The notes under the pieces: model-generated | Seen by the model: only the letters and a program-made list of their open reading frames with translations | Database searches by the model: none | Told to the model about the DNA's origin: nothing | Source of the DNA: JACVRW01 sp963825345 | GTDB lineage: Bacteria; Actinomycetota; Thermoleophilia; Solirubrobacterales; Thermoleophilaceae | Direction: 5' to 3' | DNA length: 64,000 bases | Assembly: GCA_963825345.1 (NCBI GenBank) | Contig: CAWGSQ010000012.1 | Location: forward strand, 558,001-622,000 | Position numbers and translations under genes: made by a program | Shown here: positions 42,933 to 51,037 of the stretch, in pieces | How positions within the stretch are numbered: position 1 is the stretch's first letter | Layout of the letters: each line of letters begins with the position of its first letter

Positions 42933-45900
42933 TCAGGCGCTCAATGTCAGGCGGCGCGGGCCCTGGCGGAACCCCAGCTCGATTAGGAGCGCGCCGGCCT
43001 CGGAGCCCACCACCGGCTCGCCGTCGAAGCGCTCGACGCCAAGCCGGGGCACGCGGCCGCGGCGCACCTCATCGGCGAGCGCATCCAGGGCGGGCCGGAG
43101 CCAGTCCTCGTCGGTATCCCTCAGGGGAAGAAGGCCCTTGCCGCCACGCTCGAGGTACAGCACCGGCTCGCTGTCCAGCATCACCACGTAGGCGCCGGGC
43201 ACGCGCGAGGGACGGCGGCCCGAGTCGTCGTCATCGCGCCGTGGCCACGGCAGGGTGGCGCCGTAAGGGTTCGCCGGATCGGTGGCGGCCAGCACCAGCG
43301 GTCCCGCGGGCTCGTCCGAGCGCAGACCTCGAAGCCGCTCGATCGCCGCGGGCAGTGCGAACTGCGCGCCGCCGAGCCCCTCCACGAAGTAGCCCCTACG
43401 CGCGGTGCCGAGCGTCTCGAGGTTCGTGAGCTCGGAGTAGAGGGCCGCGAAGCCCCCCGGCACGCCCTCCGCGAGCACCGCCTCGCGGGTCACGATTCCG
43501 TGGCGCTCGAGCAGCAGCTCCGAGATCGCACGCATGCGCGGGCCGTGCGCGGGCGCACCCGCGAACAGCGGCGCGGTGAGCGACCATCGGCCCTGCACCT
43601 GCGGCGCGCCCGGGCGACGCCGGCGCGCGAAGCGCCTGCCCGCGTGACGGTCGCCCTTCGCCACCGACAGCTTCGGCGCGCGCAGCGGCGCGAAAGCGTC
43701 GTTGGTGGCCTCGCCCGCCCAGGCCAGGTCCCAGAGCGCCTCCTGGAGCTCCACCGGCTCGGTATCGGGGAGGTCCGCCAGCAGGTCGGTCCAGAATGCG
43801 GCGCCGCGCTCCAGCCGCTCGCGGATCGCGTCGTGGACCGGACCATCGGGGCGCTCGCCCTTGAAGGGGGGCGGCCCCAGCCAGCGCGCGTCCTCCCGGA
43901 ACAGCAGCGCCACCCGGCCGGAATTGCGACCCACCGCACCGGCCCCCACCCACACGAGCTCGCCACTTGCGCAGAGCTGGTCCATCCATCCGGGCGAATA
44001 GGCGCCCACGCGACGAGGAAGCACGTCGCGCTCCCAGACCTCCGGCGCGAGTGCGAGCCCTTGGAGCGGCACGAGCATCTCGCGCAGGCGGTCGACACCC
44101 GCGCCGCCGGGAGGTGCGCCGTCCACACCCTGCCACTCGGGCAGGAAGCGCGCCAGCGCACGCTGCTCGGCCGGCTCGACCTCCTTGCGGAGGGTGGCCA
44201 GGGAGGCGCGCCGAAGGCGGCGCAGCACGTCGGGGTCGCACCACTCGCGCTCGCTTCCGCCGGGCCGCAGCTCGCCGCGGATCAGGTCGCCGGCTCGCTC
44301 GAGCTCGCGCAGCACCGGCCCGAGGTCGAGCCCGTAGCGGTCCGACATCTCGCGCGTGGTGAACGGGCCGTGCGTGCGGGCGTAGCGCCGCGCGAGCCGC
44401 GGAAGCGGGTCGTTCACGTCCTCGAGGAAGACCGCGGGCAGGCCACCGGGTGGCACAGCGCCGAGGGCGTCGCGGTAGAGGCCCGCGTCCTCGGAGGCCA
44501 CCCAGCGCTCCTCGCCGCCGATCCTCATCCGGATCGCTCGCCGGTCCTTCTCGAGCTCACCCAGAATCCGTGCGGCACCCACCGCGGGCAGGCAGCGCGC
44601 CTGCGCTTCGTCGGCGGTGAGGTCGCCCACCGCGCGCAGCACGTCGTGGAGGCCGTCGGAGTTCGCGGCGCGCATGCGCTCGCTCGTCCGCTGGAGGTCG
44701 GCCTCCACCTCGGCGAGCGCGTTCGGGTCGATCAGCTCGCGCAGCTCCTCCTGGCCGAGCAGCTCTCTCAGCAGGTCGCGATCAAGCGACAGCGCCGCCG
44801 CGCGCCGTTCAGCGTTGGGGGTGTCGCCCTCGTACATGTAGGTGGCCACGTAGTCGAAGAGCAGCGACGACGCGAACGGCGAGGCGCGCTGGGTCTCCAC
44901 CTCCACCAGCGACAGCTCGCGCGTGTGCAGCCCGCGCAGGAGCTGCTCGAGGCCGGGGAGGTCGAGCACGTCCTGGAGGCACTCGCGATAGGTCTCGAGC
45001 ACGATCGGGAACTGGCCGTAGCGCTTTGCCACCTCGAGCAGCGACTGCGCCTTCAGGCGCTGCTGCCACAGCGGCGTGCGCTTGCCGGGGTAGGCGCGCG
45101 GCAGCAGCAGCGCGCGTGCAGCGTTCTCGCGGAAGCGCGCGCCGAAGAGCGCTGAGCTCGACAGCTCGGCCACCACCATGTCCTCGATCGCGTCCGGCTC
45201 GATCATCAAAAGGTCGGCGGAGGGCGGCTCGTCCGCGTCGGGCAGGTGGACGATGATGCCGTCGTCCGACCAGATCGCGTCGGACTCGAGGCCGAACTCG
45301 TCCCGGATGCGGGCCGAGAGCGCGAGGGCCCATGCCGAGTGCACGCGACCCCCGAACGGGGACAGGACGCAGAGCCGCCAGTCGCCGATCTCGTCGCGGA
45401 AGCGCTCGACCACGATCGTGCGGTCGCTCGGCACCACGCGGGTGGCGTCGCGCTGCTCGCGCAGGAAGGCGGACAGGTTGTTCGCCGCGCGCTCGTCGAG
45501 GTCGTACTCGGCCGCCAGCTCCGCCGGATCGCGGTCCACCGACTCGCGGGCGAAGGCGCCGATCGCGAGCCCGAGCTCCTTCGGGCGGCCGATGCCGTCG
45601 CCCTTCCAGAACGGCACGGCGCCCGGCGCGCCCGGCGCCGGGGTCACGATCACGCGGTCGCGGGTGATCTCCTCGATGCGCCAGGTGGATGCTCCGAGCA
45701 GGAACGTCTGTCCCGGACGGGCCTCGTAGACCATCTCCTCGTCGAGCTCGCCGACCCTGCGGCCGTCCGGCAGGTGCACGCCGTAGAGGCCGCGATCGGG
45801 GATCGTCCCGGCGTTCGTGACGGCGAGCTGGAGCGCACCGCGGCGGGCGCGGATCGTGTCCTCCACGCGATCCCAGACGATGCGCGGACGCAGTTCAGCG

Positions 45901-47387
45901 AACTCCTCGGAGGGATAGCGGCCGTCGAGCATGTCGAGCACGCTGTCGAGTAGCTCGCGCGACAGCTCGGCGAACGGGTAGGCGCGCTTGATCGTCTCGT
46001 GGAGGGCGGGGACCTTCAGCTCCTCGTCGCCCGAGGCGCTCATCGCAACGATCTGCTGGGCGAGCACGTCGAGTGGGTTGCGCGGGACGACCGTGGGCTC
46101 GATGTCGCCGTCGCGCATGCGCCTGGCCACCACCGCGCACTCGAGCAGGTCCGCGCGGAACTTCGGGAAGATGCGCCCGCGCGAGACCTCGCCCACGCCG
46201 TGGCCAGCGCGGCCGATCCGCTGAAGCCCGGCGGTCACCGACTTCGGCGACTCCACCTGGATCACGAGATCGACGGCCCCCATGTCGATCCCGAGCTCAA
46301 GCGACGAGGTGGCCACGAGACACGGCAGCTCACCCGACTTGAGCAGGTCCTCGACGATCAGCCGCTCCTCGCGCGCGAGCGAGCCGTGGTGGGCGCGCGC
46401 GATGTAGGTCGGCGAGCTGCCCTCCGGGGCCTCCTCGGCAGCCAGGTCGTTCAGGCGCACGGCCAGCCGCTCGGCGCCGCGGCGGTTGTTCACGAAGATG
46501 ATCGTGGAGCGGTGCTCCTGGACCAGGCGCAGCAGCTCGGGGTAGATGGCCGGCCAGATCGAGCGTGACGTGACCGCTGGGGCGGCTTCGCCGAGGCCGG
46601 TTCCCACCAGATCGCCGCCGCCCCCGGCCGTGCCCATGCTTCCGACGGCCGGGTCTGTCACGTCGTGAGCGTCCGGCTCGCGCATGTTCTCGACCGGCAC
46701 GTGGATCTTGAGGTCGAGCGGCTTGCGCATCCCGGCGTCGATCACCGTGCACTCGCGGCCGCTGCCGACGAGAAAGCGGCCGACCTCCTCGAGTGGCCGC
46801 TGCGTGGCGGACAGTCCGATCCGTTGCAGCGGCCGTCCTGCAAGCGCCTCCAGCCGCTCGAGCGTGAGCGCCAGGTGGGCGCCGCGCTTCGTGCGCGCCA
46901 CGGCGTGGATCTCGTCCACGATCACGGCCTCGGCGTCCACGAGGAACTCGCGCGCCCTGGAGGTGAGCATCAGGTAGAGCGACTCCGGCGTGGTGATCAG
47001 GACGTCGGGCGGCTTGCGCAGCATCGCCTGGCGCTCCTTCTGGGGCGTATCGCCGGTTCGGATCGCGACGGAGACGTCGCCGCCGATTCCCTTCAGCGGA
47101 GCGCGCAGGTTCTTCTCCACGTCGTACGAGAGCGCCTTCAGGGGCGAGACGTACACGAGGCGGGTCCTGCGCTCCCCCTCGGGCAGCGGTCGCGCGGCCA
47201 GGCGGTCGAGTGCCCAGAGGAACGCGGCGAGCGTCTTCCCGGAGCCCGTGGGGGCGGAGAGGAGAACGTTGTCACCGGCCGCAATCGCAGGCCACGCCTG
47301 GGCCTGCGCCTCCGTGGGGCGCTCGAACGAGCGTGTGAACCAATCACGTACCTCTGGGGTGAACGATTCGAGCGGACCGGAAACCAT
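42933..47387 (-). CDS. lhr: Lhr-type large ATP-dependent DNA helicase (superfamily 2)
   Basis: A 1484-residue helicase of full Lhr length, a 3'-5' translocase linked to DNA repair and induced by crosslinking damage in mycobacteria. Motifs in the first 430 residues: SFERPTEAQAQAWPAI (Q-motif), APTGSGKTLAA (Walker A), VIVDEIHAV (motif II), IGLSATQRP (III), LVATSSLELGIDMGAVDLVI (V) and LQRIGRAGHG (VI). A winged helix and the long Lhr C-terminal domain follow (LLGASTWRIEEI, AAALSLDRDLLRELLGQEEL). ATG 47387 is chosen because TACGCT ends 10 nt upstream; the longer open frame crosses into the divergent lipoprotein gene. Confidence 0.93.
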   Translation of the reverse strand: MVSGPLESFTPEVRDWFTRSFERPTEAQAQAWPAIAAGDNVLLSAPTGSGKTLAAFLWALDRLAARPLPEGERRTRLVYVSPLKALSYDVEKNLRAPLKGIGGDVSVAIRTGDTPQKERQAMLRKPPDVLITTPESLYLMLTSRAREFLVDAEAVIVDEIHAVARTKRGAHLALTLERLEALAGRPLQRIGLSATQRPLEEVGRFLVGSGRECTVIDAGMRKPLDLKIHVPVENMREPDAHDVTDPAVGSMGTAGGGGDLVGTGLGEAAPAVTSRSIWPAIYPELLRLVQEHRSTIIFVNNRRGAERLAVRLNDLAAEEAPEGSSPTYIARAHHGSLAREERLIVEDLLKSGELPCLVATSSLELGIDMGAVDLVIQVESPKSVTAGLQRIGRAGHGVGEVSRGRIFPKFRADLLECAVVARRMRDGDIEPTVVPRNPLDVLAQQIVAMSASGDEELKVPALHETIKRAYPFAELSRELLDSVLDMLDGRYPSEEFAELRPRIVWDRVEDTIRARRGALQLAVTNAGTIPDRGLYGVHLPDGRRVGELDEEMVYEARPGQTFLLGASTWRIEEITRDRVIVTPAPGAPGAVPFWKGDGIGRPKELGLAIGAFARESVDRDPAELAAEYDLDERAANNLSAFLREQRDATRVVPSDRTIVVERFRDEIGDWRLCVLSPFGGRVHSAWALALSARIRDEFGLESDAIWSDDGIIVHLPDADEPPSADLLMIEPDAIEDMVVAELSSSALFGARFRENAARALLLPRAYPGKRTPLWQQRLKAQSLLEVAKRYGQFPIVLETYRECLQDVLDLPGLEQLLRGLHTRELSLVEVETQRASPFASSLLFDYVATYMYEGDTPNAERRAAALSLDRDLLRELLGQEELRELIDPNALAEVEADLQRTSERMRAANSDGLHDVLRAVGDLTADEAQARCLPAVGAARILGELEKDRRAIRMRIGGEERWVASEDAGLYRDALGAVPPGGLPAVFLEDVNDPLPRLARRYARTHGPFTTREMSDRYGLDLGPVLRELERAGDLIRGELRPGGSEREWCDPDVLRRLRRASLATLRKEVEPAEQRALARFLPEWQGVDGAPPGGAGVDRLREMLVPLQGLALAPEVWERDVLPRRVGAYSPGWMDQLCASGELVWVGAGAVGRNSGRVALLFREDARWLGPPPFKGERPDGPVHDAIRERLERGAAFWTDLLADLPDTEPVELQEALWDLAWAGEATNDAFAPLRAPKLSVAKGDRHAGRRFARRRRPGAPQVQGRWSLTAPLFAGAPAHGPRMRAISELLLERHGIVTREAVLAEGVPGGFAALYSELTNLETLGTARRGYFVEGLGGAQFALPAAIERLRGLRSDEPAGPLVLAATDPANPYGATLPWPRRDDDDSGRRPSRVPGAYVVMLDSEPVLYLERGGKGLLPLRDTDEDWLRPALDALADEVRRGRVPRLGVERFDGEPVVGSEAGALLIELGFRQGPRRLTLSA

Positions 47388-47397
47388 GCGACCCACG

Positions 47398-47403
47398 AGC
47401 GTA
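47398..47403 (-). promoter_or_regulatory. Candidate -10 element for lhr
   Basis: TACGCT on the minus strand, 10 nt before the ATG at 47387. Confidence 0.4.
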
Positions 47404-47412
47404 TCGCGTGGA

Positions 47413-47418
47413 TAGGCT
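47413..47418 (+). promoter_or_regulatory. Candidate -10 element for the small lipoprotein gene
   Basis: TAGGCT, 7 nt before the GTG at 47426; it argues against the GTG at 47408 as start. Confidence 0.45.
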
Positions 47419-47425
47419 CCACCTC

Positions 47426-47707
47426 GTGCCCGATTCGCGCAAATTCGCCGTTCTCTTGACACTCGCGGCACTTGCCGCCCCGCTGCCGCTGGCCGCCTGC
47501 GGCGACGATCAGGTGGACCAGGCGCGCGAGGACATTCGAGACAAGGCGGACGAGCTCAAGGGCAACATCGACGACCTCTCCACTCAGGACCTACGCGAGG
47601 CGCAGCGCGATGCCGAGGACGCGGCCAAGAACGGCAGCGCCGAGACGAAGCGAAAGGCACGCGAGCTCGAGCGCAAGATCGAGCGCGAGCTGAACCAGCG
47701 CGACTAG
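47426..47707 (+). CDS. Small putative lipoprotein with charged helix
   Basis: A 93-residue protein. The N-terminus FAVLLTLAALAAPLPLAAC is a signal peptide ending in a lipobox (LAAC, Cys25), so the mature protein should be lipid-anchored outside the membrane. The rest is a single Glu/Asp/Lys/Arg-rich helix (QAREDIRDKADELKGNIDDL through RKARELERKIERELNQRD) with coiled-coil character. Function unknown. It is divergent from lhr, 38 bp apart, and its stop TAG is the first part of the palindromic repeat that follows. Confidence 0.7.
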   Translation: MPDSRKFAVLLTLAALAAPLPLAACGDDQVDQAREDIRDKADELKGNIDDLSTQDLREAQRDAEDAAKNGSAETKRKARELERKIERELNQRD

Positions 47708-47763
47708 GGGGTCAGACCCCTTGAGTCGGGGCCGCTTAGGGGGTCAGACCCCTTGAGTCGGGG
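47705..47763. repeat. Tandem pair of GGGGTC/GACCCC palindromic units
   Basis: Two identical 27-base units (47705-47731 and 47737-47763) with a 32-base period. Each begins TAGGGGGTCAGACCCC and ends TTGAGTCGGGG. The 13-base core has arms GGGGTC and GACCCC around one A. The pair lies between convergent genes, as does the related palindrome at 25903, so a bidirectional terminator role is likely. Confidence 0.7.
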
Positions 47764-47767
47764 AGGC

Positions 47768-47971
47768 TTAGGTTTCGGCCACCACGCGGTGCAGGTGCAC
47801 CCCGGCGGCCAGCCCGACCGTTGCGAGCAGGGCGAGCCCTCCCGTAGCCACCCCGCCCACGACTGTGCAGGGAATCACGGCGGCGGCCGGAGGGATCACC
47901 GCGCGGCGGCGGCCGGCCGCGAGGCCGGCGAAGGCGGAGAGCAGGAGCAGGAGCAGTACGGCTACGGCCAT
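47768..47971 (-). CDS. Small membrane protein
   Basis: A 67-residue hydrophobic protein of unknown function. It has two predicted membrane helices, at about 2-19 (VAVLLLLLLSAFAGLAAG) and 35-60 (CTVVGGVATGGLALLATVGL), joined by a short GRRRAVIPPAAA turn. The start lies 8 bp after the NlpC/P60 gene on the same strand, so it is probably in the same transcript under the c-di-AMP riboswitch. An ATG start and compact spacing support it as real despite its size. Confidence 0.55.
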   Translation of the reverse strand: MAVAVLLLLLLSAFAGLAAGRRRAVIPPAAAVIPCTVVGGVATGGLALLATVGLAAGVHLHRVVAET

Positions 47972-47979
47972 AGGTCCTC

Positions 47980-48714
47980 CTAGAGTCCGTCCGGGTGACG
48001 CCCGCGGAAGCCCCGCGCAGAGCGCATCTGCTCACTCCAGCGCGTGCCCGTGCGGCTGCGGGCGCTCGTGTCGAAGCGCAGTCCGGCGACGATCATGTAG
48101 GCGTGGCCCGGGTTCGAGCGGATCGTGATCCAAGTGCCTCGGCCGCGCTCGCCCCAGCTCATGAAGCCGCTCGAGTCGAGCGCCCGGTTGAGCAGGCCGG
48201 CCGCGTGCAGCACGTAGCTGACGGACCCCGAGCAGTCGTACCCCCTGTCGTTCCAGCGGCTGTGCCCGCCGCCGTACTTGTAGGGCTTGGTGGCGATCGC
48301 GTTCCCCGCCTCGATGATCGACCTCACCTCGTCGGGCGCGGAGGAGGGCGCCACGGCGAGCCCGTCGCTGCCGATGTAGGCCTTCTCGGCCGGCGCCTCG
48401 GTGGGCTCGTCCTCGCCGCCGGCGGCGCCTGCTCGAGCCCTCACCATCCGCTGCTCACCGGGCGAGGCCGCGCCGTTCACGGTCCGCTGCTCGGCCGACT
48501 CGAAGGACATCACGCTGCGTCGGGTGGCGGGACCGAACTCGCCGTCCGCGCTCGTGTCGTAGCCCGCCTCATCCAGATAGCGCTGAAGCGCGCGCACGTC
48601 TGAGCCGCTCGAGCCCTGCTTGAGCGTGCGCGTGGCATAGCCAGCCGCAAGGGCCGTGGATGTGAGGGTGAGGCTGAGCGCTGTTACTCCCAGCGCGAGC
48701 AGCATCCGGCGCAT
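47980..48714 (-). CDS. Secreted NlpC/P60-type cell-wall hydrolase with peptidoglycan-binding domain
   Basis: A 244-residue exported hydrolase. The signal peptide covers residues 1-24. A peptidoglycan-binding_1 domain lies at about 29-75 (LKQGSSGSDVRALQRYLDEA, DGEFGPATRRSV). After a linker, an NlpC/P60-like domain carries the catalytic Cys161 in RGYDCSGSVSYVLHAAG and His204 in NPGHAYMIVAG. It would cleave stem peptides during growth or resuscitation. A GAGAGGAAG ribosome site follows the riboswitch. The tail (RTGTRWSEQMRSARGFRGRH) is typical of this family in actinobacteria. Confidence 0.9.
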   Translation of the reverse strand: MRRMLLALGVTALSLTLTSTALAAGYATRTLKQGSSGSDVRALQRYLDEAGYDTSADGEFGPATRRSVMSFESAEQRTVNGAASPGEQRMVRARAGAAGGEDEPTEAPAEKAYIGSDGLAVAPSSAPDEVRSIIEAGNAIATKPYKYGGGHSRWNDRGYDCSGSVSYVLHAAGLLNRALDSSGFMSWGERGRGTWITIRSNPGHAYMIVAGLRFDTSARSRTGTRWSEQMRSARGFRGRHPDGL

Positions 48715-48729
48715 GAACTTCCTCTCTTC

Positions 48730-48850
48730 TGAGCGCCTACGGGGTTAGCTGACGGGCTCGCGCCAGAAGAGCGGCGCTACACGAGATGGGCCTCGCGATT
48801 CGCCCCGTACTGCCTATGGGTCCCCCGTTCCCCGGCCGCCAGGCGGACGG
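48730..48850 (-). ncRNA. c-di-AMP riboswitch (ydaO-yuaA type)
   Basis: On the minus strand, between the UDG and NlpC genes, the leader contains GGGGAACGGGGGACCCA, then GGGGCGAATC, and near its 3' end GAGCCCGTCAGCTAACCCC followed by GTAGGCG. These are the conserved blocks of the ydaO-yuaA riboswitch in the right order and spacing. In actinobacteria this class commonly controls wall hydrolases, and binding c-di-AMP is expected to turn expression off. Boundaries are approximate. Confidence 0.88.
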
Positions 48851-48858
48851 GAATTCGG

Positions 48859-49575
48859 CTATGGGGTCTTGCGGGACGGCACCATAACAGTCTCCCCGGC
48901 GATTTTTCGCGCTTGCTCGAAAACCGCGTCCAGCATGGGCTCGGTGAGCTTTCCGGTGAACGTGTTCTGCTGGCTCGGGTGGAAGGAACCCACCAGGACG
49001 GGGCCGCCCTCGGTGCGGTGCTCGGCCAGGTGTCCGAAGCGCGGGCGCGGGCGGATCCCGAGCAGGAGGCAGGCGGCGTCCCAGGCGAACTTGCCCAGGC
49101 AGACGATCACTGCCGGCTCGATCAGCCGCAGCTCCTCGACCGCGTACGGGAGGCAGTTGTCGCGCTCCCGCGGGAGCGGCTTGTTGGCGGGCGGGGCGCA
49201 GCGCACCGCGGCCGCCACCCAGACGTCGCGGAGCTCGAGCCCGTCCCCTGCGTGGAGGGACTCGGGCTGGTTCGCGAAGCCCGTGCGGTGCATCGAGGCG
49301 AACAGCCAGTCACCCGAGCGGTCGCCGGTGAACACGCGGCCCGTGCGGTTGCCGCCGTGCGCGGCGGGGGCAAGGCCGAGCACGTAGACGCTGGCGGCCG
49401 GATCGCCGAAGCCGGGCAGGGGCCGGCCCCAGTAGTCCTCGTCGGCGAAGGACGCGCGCTTCTCGCGGGCCACGCGCTCCCGCCACTCCACGAGTCGCGG
49501 GCAGCGGCGGCAGCCGACGATCCGCCGCTCTAGCTCTTCAAGCGCTTGCCGGTTGTGAAGAGGTACTGAGACCAC
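48859..49575 (-). CDS. Uracil-DNA glycosylase, family 5 (UdgB-type, Fe-S)
   Basis: A 238-residue base-excision enzyme removing uracil and possibly other deaminated bases. GCRRCPRLVEWRE (C22, C25) supplies two Fe-S ligands. The motif GLAPAAHGGNRTGRVFTGD is the family 5 signature, which lacks the catalytic Asp of families 1 and 4. IVCLGKFAWDA and the C-terminal VGSFHPSQQN with its conserved His complete the active site. GTG 49575 keeps the Cys motif at the usual position and overlaps the transporter stop by 46 bp; the frame upstream of it is a shadow. Confidence 0.88.
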   Translation of the reverse strand: MVSVPLHNRQALEELERRIVGCRRCPRLVEWRERVAREKRASFADEDYWGRPLPGFGDPAASVYVLGLAPAAHGGNRTGRVFTGDRSGDWLFASMHRTGFANQPESLHAGDGLELRDVWVAAAVRCAPPANKPLPRERDNCLPYAVEELRLIEPAVIVCLGKFAWDAACLLLGIRPRPRFGHLAEHRTEGGPVLVGSFHPSQQNTFTGKLTEPMLDAVFEQARKIAGETVMVPSRKTP

Positions 49576-50285
49576 GCGTAGGCAGGTATCGCGAGTGCGG
49601 CGACCACGCCTAGCGAGAGCCAGACCGACACGTCGCTCTCGCCGAGAAATCCGTAGCGGACCGCGTTCACGAGGTAGAAGATGGGATTGAAGTGCGACAG
49701 CTCCTCCCACGGGGAGGGCAGCACGTGGACCGAGTAGAAGACGCCGCCCACGAACGTGAGCGGCAGGATCACGATGTTCTGGATGAAGCTCGTGTGGTCC
49801 CACGTCTCGGCGTAGATGCCGACCACGAGCCCGAGCGAGGCGAACAGCACCAGCCCGAGGGCGATCGCCAGCGCGAGCTCGAACGGATGCTCGATCGGCA
49901 CGTTCACGAGCACCACCGCCAGCACCAGCAGCGATATTCCGATCAGAAGCGCCCGCACGATGCCGCCGATCGTGTAGCCGAACGTCATGTGCCAGGGCTT
50001 CATGGGCGCCGACAGCACGTCGTTGATGTAGCGGTCGAAACGCGCCTGGAAGATCGTCGACGCGTTGTTGGCGAAGGCGGCCTGAACCATCCCCATCGTG
50101 ATCAGCCCGGGGACGATGAAGATCTCGTAGTCCACCTCGCCCACCTGCTTGATGCGGCCTCCGAGGGAGAGGCCGAACACGAGGATGAAGAGCATCGAGG
50201 AGACGACCGGGGCGAGCACAGTCTGCGTCCAGAGCTTCGACACGCGGAGCGTCTCCCGCTTGCAGAGCCAGACAAGGCCCGTCAT
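49530..50285 (-). CDS. ABC-2 type transporter permease
   Basis: A 251-residue membrane protein with six predicted helices. The ABC-2 signature segments are VLAPVVSSMLFILVFGLSLG, YEIFIVPGLITMGMVQAAF, SAPMKPWHMTFGYTIGG and the closing NPIFYLVNAVRYGFLG. This form resembles YadH/NodJ exporters of lipids, polysaccharide or drugs. It pairs with the ATPase encoded upstream, overlapping it by 4 bp. The substrate is unknown. The rml genes lie upstream on the same strand, so a glycolipid is possible. Confidence 0.85.
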   Translation of the reverse strand: MTGLVWLCKRETLRVSKLWTQTVLAPVVSSMLFILVFGLSLGGRIKQVGEVDYEIFIVPGLITMGMVQAAFANNASTIFQARFDRYINDVLSAPMKPWHMTFGYTIGGIVRALLIGISLLVLAVVLVNVPIEHPFELALAIALGLVLFASLGLVVGIYAETWDHTSFIQNIVILPLTFVGGVFYSVHVLPSPWEELSHFNPIFYLVNAVRYGFLGESDVSVWLSLGVVAALAIPAYAWSQYLFTTGKRLKS

Positions 50286-51016
50286 GACGCCATCGCCTTC
50301 ACGTACACGTCCTCGAGCCGGTTCACGCCGAAGTGCTCCCGCAGGCCGTCGGCCGAGTCGCGCGCGATCAGGTGCCCGCCGCGGATCAGCGCGATCTCCT
50401 CGCAGAGCAGCTCGGCCTCGTCGAGGTAGTGGGTGGTGAGCAGGATCGTGGTGCCCTCGGAGTGCAGCTGGCGGATGTACGCCCACAGCTCCTGGCGCAG
50501 CTCGAAGTCCACGCCCGCGGTCGGCTCGTCGAGAATCACGAGCCGCGGGCGGTGCATCAGCGCCCGTGCGAGCAGCAGGCGCCGGCGCTGTCCGCCGGAG
50601 AGCTTCGGCGCGCGCACGTCGCGCTTCGAGGTCAGTCCGAACGCCCTGATCATCTCCTCGGCGCGGTCCTCGATCTTGTCCGCGTCCATGCCGAAGTAGC
50701 CGCCGTGGTACTCGAGCGTCTCGCGCACGGTCAGGAAGCGGTCGAGGTTGATGTCCTGCTCGGCGAGGCCCACCCATGAGCGCGCCTGCTGCGTGTCGTG
50801 CGGCTGCCCGAACACGAGCACCTCGCCCTCGGTGACCCGCAGGAGGTTGCAGACGGCGCTGATCAGCGTGGTCTTGCCGGCGCCGTTGGGACCCAGCAGA
50901 CCGAAGAACGCGCCGGAGTGGATCTCGAGGTTGAAGTCCTCGAGCGCCAGCGTGCCGTCGTCGTATTGCTTGGTCAGGCCGCGCAGCTCGAGCGCGGGTG
51001 GGTCGTCACGGAACAC
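50282..51016 (-). CDS. ABC transporter ATP-binding protein
   Basis: A 244-residue ATPase of the DrrA/YadG type. Walker A is LLGPNGAGKTTLIS (about 39-52), the Q-loop lies in GLAEQDINL, the signature is LSGGQRRRLLLARAL, and Walker B is LVILDEPTAGVD. TTHYLDEAE holds the switch His. It drives the ABC-2 permease encoded next. GTG 51016 has a TAGTCT hexamer 7 nt upstream, so this is probably the start of a two- or three-gene transcript ending with the glycosylase gene. Confidence 0.92.
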   Translation of the reverse strand: MFRDDPPALELRGLTKQYDDGTLALEDFNLEIHSGAFFGLLGPNGAGKTTLISAVCNLLRVTEGEVLVFGQPHDTQQARSWVGLAEQDINLDRFLTVRETLEYHGGYFGMDADKIEDRAEEMIRAFGLTSKRDVRAPKLSGGQRRRLLLARALMHRPRLVILDEPTAGVDFELRQELWAYIRQLHSEGTTILLTTHYLDEAELLCEEIALIRGGHLIARDSADGLREHFGVNRLEDVYVKAMAS

Positions 51017-51023
51017 CCGATCG

Positions 51024-51029
51024 AGACTA
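51024..51029 (-). promoter_or_regulatory. Candidate -10 element for the ABC exporter
   Basis: TAGTCT on the minus strand, 7 nt before the GTG at 51016. Confidence 0.45.
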
Positions 51030-51037
51030 GTGACGAG

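Noticed and set aside
43500..45155. A 551-codon plus-strand frame inside lhr
   Set aside because: Shadow frame; lhr is contiguous and full length on the other strand.
47705..47763. The two tandem 27-base units as a possible CRISPR array
   Set aside because: Only two units with a 5-base gap between them, no spacers of normal length and no cas genes; a palindromic terminator-like element fits better.
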